This document shows, piece after piece, positions 42,131-54,100 of a stretch of 64,000 bases of DNA. The notes beneath the pieces are model-generated. The model made no database searches. It was not told where the DNA came from and worked only from the letters and a program-made list of their open reading frames with translations. The stretch's first letter is position 1; each line of letters opens with the position of its first letter. The stretch is from a virus, in IMG/VR virus record IMGVR_UViG_3300020463_001735, positions 1 to 64,000 of that record. One strand, written 5' to 3'. Position numbers and translations under genes: made by a program.

Positions 42131-45100
42131 GCGGCAAGTCAGTTGTTGAATTCCTTAAGAAACGAGCTATATTTCCTTTTGCTTTACTTAGCTGTGTTCC
42201 TAAATCGCTCCAAGTTCTTCCTTGCTTTCTAATTATAATTACTTTGCTATTTTCTGGTGCAGATTGTGCAAGAGAAAGTGTTGTACCTGATACAGTAAAC
42301 TCTGGTGGAAGTGTTTGATCACCTTCTGGTGAATCCATTTGTGGAGCACTTACTGTGTTTCCACTTCCGTCAACTGTTTCAAATGTATAACTATCAATAC
42401 TATTCTTTCTCATACGCTTGCCTGCAACAAAAACTTCAAATTCGTTTACACTTGTAGGTGTCCAATCTAGTTGAAAATCTGTAGTAGTTCCGTCACCGTC
42501 TAGTGTAAGAGTAATAGTTTCATCTTTGTAAGGAATATTTTGATCTATACCTTGTTGATATATTTCTGTGCCTTCTTTATATACATCCTTTGCACCTGTA
42601 CCCATTGTAGCTCTTCTAAGTTGCTTGAGTGTATTTCCGTCTCTTACAAAATATTCAATACGTTCACCTTCAATAAAAATAATACTTGGCATATCAGGAT
42701 TATCATTAGGTTGAGGTAGTTTATCGCCGTTTTCAACTTCTATAGTCTTATCCCATGGATATAAATCTCTTACAAGTAAAATATTTTCTGCTCCTGTGAG
42801 CCTTTTGTAGTGTGTCCTGTTAAGTATATCTTTAAACTGTCTCCAACCAAACTTTTGTATCAACGGTGGGTCAGCAAAATGTATAATATCTATAGTGTCA
42901 TTTTCTAATAAGTCATATGCAATTTTTATATATTTCTTATTATCTGTTACAAAGTAATCAACACTAGGTGTTAGCAGTATTCCATTTTTTACTACCCAAA
43001 CATACTGAGCATCAGTAGCCGGTTTGCGTAATTCAATTAAGCCATTTCTTAAATGCCTTAGGTTATACCAACTAGCAGAGCCTTGTGTTAATTTAGTTCT
43101 TTCTACAATGTCAAATTCTTGTCTTTCTATTCCCTGTGCTTCATCGTTATTAAATGTATACACAGTAATAATATCACTTGACTCATATACATTATCCATG
43201 TATATCGTTCCAGGAGTGCTTATAAATTCACCTGCACTATCCCAATATCCATATGCATATTGTCCATCTTTAATTGCATATACTCTTAGCGTATCACCAG
43301 TTTCGCCTACACCAGGCAACAATGTTATTGTTGAACCTATTTGTTGATCGGGTACTGAAGAAATGTCAAATTCTCCGGCACTAACATAATTCCATTGTAC
43401 TCCATACGTAAGTTCAATATCATTCAAATATACTAACAAATCCTGATGATTGAATGTACCTAAAGGCACTTGCCATAAATCTAATCGATATTCTCTTACA
43501 TCGGAAACAGCAAAATGTTGACTATATCCTGCTGTTAAGATAGTGTTATTAACTTTGACAATAGTATTATGTTGACTAGGTGTGCCACTAAATGGAGTCT
43601 TTTCTAAAGTATATGTAAGCGAACTGCCATCTCCTATAAATGTATCAATCTGTACTGCACTATAGTTTTGTGTAGTGCCTTCGAATATTCCAAAATTAAT
43701 TATTTTATCATTAGCAACAGGTGTTGCAAAACGTATTACAACATTTCCAGGCATATCGTGGGCACTGTCATCACTTTTAATAAGTAAAGTATCTTGTGTA
43801 ACACCGTCAATAGTAGCATAATGTGTCATATTCTCTGTCCAACGAATATTTGTAAGATAATCTATTGTGCTACCATCGCCAACAAAAGTTCCATAATCTA
43901 AAACATTTTTTCCTGCTACATCTAAAGTTATGATATTTACTTTTGTATTTGCAGTAGGAGCAACATCTAAAATAATACTTTTTCTATCTATAGAAAATAT
44001 ATAATCTTCCTTTGTTTTAATCTCGTTGCCTACCTTTAAAAATAGGTTATTATTAAAAGCAATATTTTGTCCAATTGCAAAAGTTTTTGTACTTCCGTCT
44101 CCAAGATAATTAAAACTTCTAATATTACTTGAACCACCTGTTGGTCTTTCGTATACTTGTATATCCACTGTATCTAAAACTTGTCCTGGAATAATTTCTT
44201 CCGGGCCTTTACTTGTGGTAGGAGTTACAAAGCCATCTCCATCTACAGTTATATCTTCTGCAGATAATCCACTAGCTGTTGTATAAGGAAAATCTCCGCC
44301 TTCTATTAATGTATCGTAACCATTAGGATCTGCTAAGAAACTTCCATCACTTGTTTTTTTACGTATTACAAGTGTATCTCCATCTGCTACTTTTATACCT
44401 AAGTTATCAAGATTAAGTATTTTTAAAGACCCGTCGCCGACAAGCGTTTCAATTATAGCGTTAGAATTTTCTATAAATGTACTACCATCATAATTTGGAT
44501 CGTCTATACGTACATTATTTTTGTAAACATTATATTCTACACCACTTTCTAAAGGTTTAGACAGTTCTATTAGTAGAGTGCTACCATCAAAGTTAAATAC
44601 TTCGTCTTCATAGGTATCATCATATGTATCCCATTTTCCGGTAAACCAACCTTCAGCATCAAATCCACCCTGATTTTCAAATCCAAAACTTTTTACTTCT
44701 ACTCCACCATAATCTATACCATCCATTACTTGTGAAATATCTTTTCCTAACATACCAGTGGTAGGATCATAAAGTAAATTAACCCTGTCTTGTGCCACTA
44801 GTAAATCAGGATCTTTTTTGTATTCTATAGTAATAGCTTTTGTATCTGCAGGAGGAGTATCAAGTGTTATACGTCCTTTGAATCTTACATAAGATTTTGT
44901 GTTATCTTGTAAATTAGTATAGGTATATTGACTATTTAAAAGCTCAGTACCACCAACTGTAATTTTTATGTTTGCAGGTTTTACATCTATTGGCCACTTC
45001 AAATCAAATACATATTTGCTACCTGTACCAACAAAACTTTCGCTTTCATTTAACTTTGTAATTATGAAACTAGAGCTAATCCTATCAAATTTTACCCTTG

Positions 45101-48100
45101 TTAAAAAACTTCTAACAGTTTGATGACCAATTACTGCACTTATCTTTGCATCAGTTCCGTCTGGGTTGCTTCCATTTATATCTAAAGTAGGTGCACCAAT
45201 GTAACCACTTCCTTCATTTACAACTTCGATTTTTACTATCTTTCCGTTAACACCTAAATAACTTTTAAATTTAGCACCTGTGCCACCGCCTCCAACTGCT
45301 GTGATTACAGGTGGCTCAGTATATTTAGAACCGCCATCATAAATGTTTACGCTTTTAATTTCATAACTTGCGTTATCCAGCCAATGTCTATAAGGATATG
45401 TTGTAATATCTGATTCTGTACCAACTATCATATCCTGTAGTACTTGTGAAGGATGAGGTTGTATACCCCTACCTTCAACATATCTAGGTGCTAAATCAAA
45501 ATCTGTAATCACTGTATTAGTAGGTTCTATCTTTTCATAACTAGAAAGATATTCACGTAATTTTGTTTTAAATGGTTTTACTTCTTCTAAATAATCCTCA
45601 TAACTAGGTAAATTATCATTGTTAAATGTTATATCTTCTCTAAGTGTTCCAACATTATGTTGAGCTTTTACAAAACTAGTTTTAAATGCCCAATCAATAT
45701 AAGGTTGTTCACTAAATGCATATCTTATACTAGCAAAAAACAGTTGGTTATATTCTTCTTCAAGTTCTACAGTGAATATATCATCACGTATTACTTCAAA
45801 TATTCTACGTTGTTCTACTGTAGGTTGTGCATCATAAAACTGAACATCAAAACTTATACTATCAAACCCATTCAAATTAGCAGTAACATCATATAAACCA
45901 CGCTTAAATTGTATGGTTCCATTCTGTCTACCTATTGTTTTATAATTCACTGTGTAATCAGTTGTTATTTGTTCATCTATTTTTTGCAACAACAACCAAC
46001 CACCTGTGCCTATAGTGCTTATTTTAACAATGTCACCAACTGAATCATTAAGTGGTTCTAATTGATAAGAATAATCAATTAAATAATCTATATCAATTGT
46101 TTCATTAACACCTGTAGCGTACCAATCTGCATACTCCCAATATAGCGTTGTATTGTATGCTTGGCTTTTGATTCTGTTCCAGCTGTTTGTTTCGCTTAGT
46201 CTTTCGTAAATGGACCATTTTCCGTTAATAGTTTCATCTGCTTTTACAAGTGCCGCAAACTTTCTTACTTCTATAGTAGTAGCATCTTCATAATTTTGTC
46301 CTTGATTATTCACAACCACAGTTGTAATTTGGCCTGCATTATCTATTGTAAATGTAAAATCTGCACCTTCTCCGCTATCTCCTCTAATAGTGTAGGTAGG
46401 CGAAACTAGATACCCTCGTCCAGGATCAGTAATAGTTACTCTTACTATTTTTCCATCCTCTATCACAGGAGTTAGAATTGCTTGTTTACTTTTTGCTACA
46501 CCAATAAGTTCAATTTCTGCAAAAGTGTCTACAGATGTATCATATAATCTAGAAATAGTGCTTGGAAAATCTTCTTTATAATCTAAGCCCGTTAAGTTTT
46601 TATTTTCTACAATTAAATTTTTTATAAGCACACTGTTAACACGTTCAATGGTTTGTTTCATTGCTTCTGTGCTGTTAACAAATATACTCTGTCTAGGTGT
46701 ATTTAATATTCCATATTTCTTTTTTGCACCTAATGTAGTATCTGGTACTGGTCTGTTGTTTGTATCGTATCCTATTAAACTATCAAACCATTTTCTTTCA
46801 ATATCTCTATTAGGTTTACTGCTTGCAAGACCATCTGTCAAAATTTGATATTGATTATGCACGTTTGTATCTTGATTATCTAATGTATAGTACTGTACAC
46901 TGATTGCAACATCTTTTCCTGAAATAAGTGTATCGCAATTATTAATTGCAAATTGATTGTTACTAAAGAAACTAACAAATTTATATCCATATGAATAAGG
47001 ATCTGTAATTAATTGTGCAGTGTTAAAAGCACTTTCATTTCTAAATTCATTATTAGGTATAGTTTTCTTATCTTTTACCCAATAAAAATACTTGTCTACA
47101 GAACTTTGGCTTATACTATCATATACTTTTTTAAGAACATAGTTTGTAGTGCTTTTTGCTTGGCCACTAATTCCCTGTGATAACCCATCATTTGTATCAG
47201 CTTGTGCATTCCATAACTCAGGAGTAAGTGTAGACTCTATCCATTCATATACATCTATCGATGCACCACTAAAAAGTTTGTTCCAATTATTTGTACTGTA
47301 TGTAACGTCATTTTGATAAGGATTTAAAAATTTTGCATTGTTTAAATCCCACCATAATTGTCCTACTTGTTCTGTGCCCCATGTGTTTAAGTTATCTACT
47401 ACCACATTTGTACCTGTTGTGTACGTAGCAGGGTCATAGTATGTTTTGTATCTTAGTTCTTGTTCTGCTACTCCTGCAATTTTTCCTTGCAAGACATCAA
47501 TATAATCTAAGTATGCAAGTAGCTCTTTTGTTTTTGTATCATACAAAATAACTTTTTTAATTTTATTAAGATCTACAGGATCTTTGGGTGTTCTAATATT
47601 ATCATATACTGATCCTTGTATACTATAATCAACAAATGCTCCTAATTTACTTGCAGTTTCTAATCTAGGTAATCCGACATACACATGATTTCCTCTTGCC
47701 TCTACATTTCTACCAAAATAATCTACATTTGCATTGTTTAATTGTATAATATCAGCATACAATAATTTTCCATTAAGATTTTCATAAACATAAACTACAC
47801 CATCATCTACATTTGTTTTTCTAAACTTAGTAAAGCTATTATCAAACGTAGTTGGCGATCCAGTTGGAGGACTTGTAGGATCGTTTGTGTATGCAGATCC
47901 TATTTTTTTAATACTAAATACGTCTATTGTAGATTCAAAAATACTGTCTGCATTTTTACTACCAACAGCAAGCACATTTCCTGTATATGACACTGTTGTT
48001 CCAAATTGTTCTGCCCTTTCATTTTTTGGGCTATATAAATTTTGATCTAATACAAATTTTCCGTTTTGTTGTCTGTAAATATATACAATTCCTTGATCTG

Positions 48101-51100
48101 CATCTTTCTGATCATCGTAAGGTGCACTTATTGCAATACTCATTCCGTCATCTGATATTGAAATACTATCTGCAAAACCTATCGTTTTGCTAGGTGCTTC
48201 TATTATCTCATCGAATTCAAAGAAACCATTGTTTACCCTATATACAACAACACCGTTTGGCTTAGATTGATCATATGTAACACTAACAATAAGAACATCA
48301 CCATTTGCATTTACATCAATTGTATTACCAAAAACTCCTAAGGCTTCTTGATTGAGCACTGTACTACCATCTGTACTATCATTAATAACTGAAAGCGTGG
48401 TGTCATTTGGTAAGTATCCAACGTAATCTACAAGATCATCAGTGCTTGTCCAATCACTACTGTTAAAAGCACCTGCGGCTAAATTAGTACGTGCGACCAA
48501 TAAAGAACCGCCTAAATAAACAATATCATTTTCTTTATATGTGCTAGAAGCACTAAACTCACCTTTAAATTTTTTATTTTTTGCAGTATCCCAATCAAAC
48601 GTAACATTATTTTCTATACCTTTTTTATACTGATATATTTTTCCGTTATTACCATCTTGTGATGCATATACAAACAATCTATATAAATCATTGTTTTTAG
48701 CACCTTTTACTGTTGTTCCTAAATATTGATTGCTTGCTCTATATTCGTTAATATAATATCCTACAGGATCATAAGTACCTGAAGGTTTACGTTCAAAAAT
48801 ACTAAACATACCTTCGTACAAAAGATCACTTAGATTATTTTGTGCATCAGCATCTACAGGAATAGCAAATACTTCTTCCCAATCATTACTATCTGGTCCA
48901 GGTAAATTAGGTTGTCTAGGAATACCACTAACTTGTGCTTCGTCATAAAACCAATATTCTGACTCTAGTAAAATACTTTGTACTGTCAAAGGAATATTAG
49001 CACTATTTTGAAATACTAAAAACTTTCCTATACCAAACGGAGCATACGAAAATCCTACTGCATCAATTTGCCCAAATACACGATCTCCTTGATATATTGG
49101 ATCGGCTCTACTAAGATCACCAATAAATTCTATTTCAACATTATCACCGTAATCGTTACCTAAACTAAATGTTCCATTTGTGTTTTTTACAAAGATAACA
49201 CCATTTGATCCGTCTCGTATGTAAAATACAACGTCTGCTTCTGCTCCTGTACCTAGATCTCTTACACGTAAAGCATCGCCACCACCTAAAACTTTTGGTT
49301 CAAAAACATTACCGGTGGCCGGATCGGTCTTTGTAAAATTAAATTTTATATATCCATCCCAAACATCATACACTGTTTGTTCTTTATTTGTTATTGTTGT
49401 AGTTAATCCAATATCATTTATATTTTTATATGTGTTATCACTCCATCTAGGCAGCTGATCTATAAAAAGATTAATTTTACTACCAGCACTAATATTATCG
49501 GTTAAAGTTTTAGGAGATTTCATTACGTATAAGTCACTTAACAAAGGATTGGTTGTTCCACCTGCTCCTGGTGCACCTTGATTAGTAAGTGTTCTAATAT
49601 AGCTTCCTATTGTATTTTCACTGTTTATTGTGCTATCATCGTCTACATCTAATATATTAAAATATCTTCTATTTTGATTTGTTTGACCGCTTGGAGTAAA
49701 ATCTTCGTATATCAAACCTTTACCGCTATCTCCTAAAGAGCTTTCGGTAGGGCCAGTGTTATAACTTTGTCCAGCGTTTATTACCCAGTAACCTCCCCAT
49801 TGTGCAGTGTAATCTGCGGCATCACTCTGTAATTTTTTCTCATATTCTCCTACAAAGTCACCGTTATTTAAAAATAGACTACCTGTGGCTGGAAAAGTTC
49901 CATTAACATCTTTCATATATATAGCTACTCTAGCTAGTTCATTGTATTTGTAAGCCACTGTACCGATAGCACCAGTGGTTTCTAAAATATCTCCTACTAT
50001 AGGCACATTAGTTGCGGCATCAACATATAATACTGCATCTACTTTATAAATAATCGGATGTTCTCCTGTTATAAAGTCTGTGCCAACTATGGGATTATAT
50101 ATACTATTAAAAGGTGCAATATCTTGTATAGAACTTTTATTTTGATAAGCATTAGATCTTTGATTCCATTTTAAACTAATTGTATCACCAATTTTTGAAC
50201 CCTCGTATTGATTAAACGGAGCTCTTACTATTACATGATCTGTAGCTGTATTTGTAAAAGGATAATTACCAGTTGCTAGAACAACAGGCGCATCATCTGT
50301 TTCAGCTGTAAGTCCTAGAGCTAGTCTTATCTGTGTCACACTTGCAAAACTTTGAAAATCAATAGACGCTTCTGCGCCTTGTATGCCAACACCTGCTTTC
50401 CATATACTATTAGCATATTTTACAATGTCATTTTTAAGATAATTAGTTGTTGTAATAAATTCATCTTGATATCTAGTTTTTACTTTTGATGCATGAGGAG
50501 ATCCTACGTAAATATATTTTCCATCTTCACTTACATCTACACTTGCACCAAATCTTTCTTTGTCCATAGCCGCGCCAGCTAAAGGTACTAATTCTGCAAT
50601 CAAAATAAAATTATTGCCTTGGCTGGATCTATTGTACACATTTACTTTTCCATTATCATAATCAGGTAACCCTACAGCAAGAACTGTATTCCGTTTGTTT
50701 ACTGCAATACTACTTGCAAAATTATGTAATGCACTATCGTCACCGCTTTGATTTTCTACAGTCTGTTGTAAACTATAGTCTCTAGAATTTTTTACAACAG
50801 CCCACTTATCATCTGCAGCTTTGTCTATCCAAAGAATATCTCCATCTTGTAAATTAGCTTGTGCAATCTTGTTTGCATCATCAACGTTAGAAGCCCTCAC
50901 TTTTACAAAATTTGTTATATAACCAACACAACTTGCTATGTCCTCTATTTCTTCATCTGTATCATTTATCAGTGTAATTTTATCACCTGTTACAGATTTT
51001 ACTTTATAAAATCCATCTATACCAGTAACATCAAATACTCCTATAATATCGTCAACAGCTACACTACGGAATGTTTCTTTTAGATTCAAAGTAAAGTCAT

Positions 51101-54100
51101 CTGTACCACCTGTAACGCTAGTAATAGCATTTGTTGTATTTGAATATTTGTATACACTCCAGGATAAGTTATCCGTTCCTACCCATACATAATCTCCTTG
51201 CCGCAAATTTTCAAATGTTAAATTTACAATATCATCATATGTTGAAGATATAACTTTTACATCATCTAAATCTACATAGCCTGCATTTCTTACATATGTA
51301 TCTTCTATGTATTTTGTTGGAAAAGGAGCATGTGTGTAATTATCAGTCTTTTGATATACTTCAAAAGGACGTATTTTATACACAAGGTCTGTAGAAGCAC
51401 TATCAATAGTTTCAACAAGTTCTATTGGTTGAGGAGCAAGTCTAAATGAACTTTCATCTAGAATATAATCAACTTCCTGGAATGACTCTACAGCGCCGTA
51501 CTGGCCGTCCTTGATTGCCCATTCTTCATAAAATTGCAAACTATCTTTATCAGCACTTGCAAGGGCATCAAACATTTTAGTGAGAGAATTTTTCGTTCCT
51601 TTATCTTGTAACATGCCTTGATAAAATTTATATTGACTTACGTCATCATTTATAATATTTTCTAAATACTTACGCTTTTGATATCCTATCAGATGTTGAG
51701 CAAGTCTTTGTTGCTCTACATCAAAATTATCGCTATCTAAATCATAAAAATCTGTAAACTGGATTGCTTTATAATCCCAATTAGAATATAATCCACCTAC
51801 AGGTTTGTCAGTGAGCCTATTCCATTGCTTATCAATAAATGTTTCTGTGCCGGGTATCTTTTGATCGGCTGCATAATAAAATTCTTTATACTTTACAATG
51901 GCTCCTATATCATAATCTACCCAAGATTCCCATTGAACAATTTTTGCTCCGTCGTAAAAGAAACCAGGAATACTAATGCTGCCGTTCCATTCATCTGTTC
52001 TATAACCAGCAACCTTTATACGTTCTTGTCTGTATCCAGGTTCTTGATCATAAATTACATCACCAAACACTGTGCGGTTATCTAATAACACAACATGTTC
52101 CTTTTGAACTAGAGGTAATGTTACAGCGTATATTCCGTCTGCTGTATTCCTTGTTTGTATGTAGAATTCATTTGGATTTTCTCTGCCCACTGCTAAATAT
52201 TCAGAATTTAATTTTTTACCATCAGCTTTTACCAAACTGTATCCGTAAATTGTTTCATACACATTTGCAACTACACTATATTCACTTATAAATTTTAAGT
52301 ATTGAGCTGCAGGTGATAATGTAATTAAAGTACCATTATCCCATCTTTGTGTAGACCAAAACATAAATTGTTTTGCACTATATTTCCAGTCTTGTACAAC
52401 TGCCTCATTGCCTTCATAATTATCAAATACAAAACCTTGTTCTTCTAACCAGGATCCGTAACCTATCATAAAATCAACAACTTCTTGTAATGTGTCAAAC
52501 GTAGTCCCGTATTCGACTTCTTTTATAATATCTCTGTTATAAAGTTTAGCAAAACTAGCTCTTACACCGCCGGTCATAGGTAATTCTGCTAACTTTACAG
52601 TTTTATCTCCATCTAGTGTAACTCCACTAGTATGGGACTCTGTAACTCTATAATATGCACTTTGAAATTCAACAATATATCCTTTTTCATAATACTTGTC
52701 AGAGGCCCATTTTAGAAAGTCTTCACTTATTCCTCCAATAGTTATTACAGGATCTTTTTGTTGTTTTATGACAGGATGGGTTTTAAAGGTTGCACTTGTA
52801 TTGCTATATCCCTTTACTGTAAATCCTCCTATTACTTTTTCTACAATGACTCCAGAATATGCAACAGTTTTTACAGGTGTACTTGTATTTAAAAATATTT
52901 CATAATTTTCATTTGGTATGAAAACATTACCTTCATTCGTTGGACTTCTACTATCAAGTATTAATTTAAATTTTGCCTTTTCTGTAAAAGCACCTATTTT
53001 TAATCCAATGTTGTTTTGTATAGATGATATGTTATTTTTATAATCTTCAAAACTTGTAGTCACATCAAGAAACATATAATCTGCAACATAGTTTACAAAT
53101 CCACTTGTGTATGTTTGTGCAATATCGGAAGTAGATGCAGGATAAACAATTTTATCTAGTTCTATCTGTTTACCAGTATCTTTGTATACTAATACACCTG
53201 CTACATTCCTTATCTGTCTTTGTCTATCAAAAGCAGTAGCAAACATTTTTGATGGACAATTTAAAATGCAACTACTAATCAAACTAAATGGATACTCGCT
53301 TGACCTGCGCCAAGCACTTTCTACAGGTGCTCCGTCACCAAATTTAAAATTATCTTCTATACCTGTGCTTGTAAATCCTTGTGCATACCCACTAGCAAGT
53401 GGACTCAATAGTTCTCCGTTAGGACCAGATGGTATGTGATTAGTTAAACCTGGACGTTTGTATTCATCTACAAATTTAGCAACCTTGTTCGGTTCGGCTA
53501 TTTTTCCTTTTTCTATATCTTGCCACATCACTAAGTTATCACCAGTGTAAGGTGCTGGACCATAATTAGTTTCCCACCATGTAGGTTTAACACTGAAGCC
53601 TAACATTTCCCAAGGATGTGTGTGAGGACGATCTGTGTCATATGCAACCATATATACTTGTCTCCAATAGCCTGGAAGAACTTTGCCAGAGGGACTCTGC
53701 ATTGATTCGTAATTAAAAGTAAAAGTATCTGATCTAACAAAATTATTTTTTGTATATTCAGTATCAGCTATTTTAGTCCATTCTATAAAATCACTTAGCA
53801 TTGCTTTATCTAAATTTACTTTAGGAGTATCAACAACTCTACGGTCACCTTCGATATAGTCTGTCAAATCAAAAACAGTTGTATCGTAAGACATTTTTAA
53901 ATTATTATAAATTCTATTTTCTAATTCTAGTAATAAATTATCTCTGTAATCGCCATATGCTTTTATAATACTACCATCATGTCCTTGGATTACATCTACT
54001 GTAGTTCTATATGTTGTATCTGTAAACTTAATTGGTTCATAACTTGGATATAATCCTAACTTAGTAGGAGTTGCTGGCACATAACTACCATTTGTGTTTT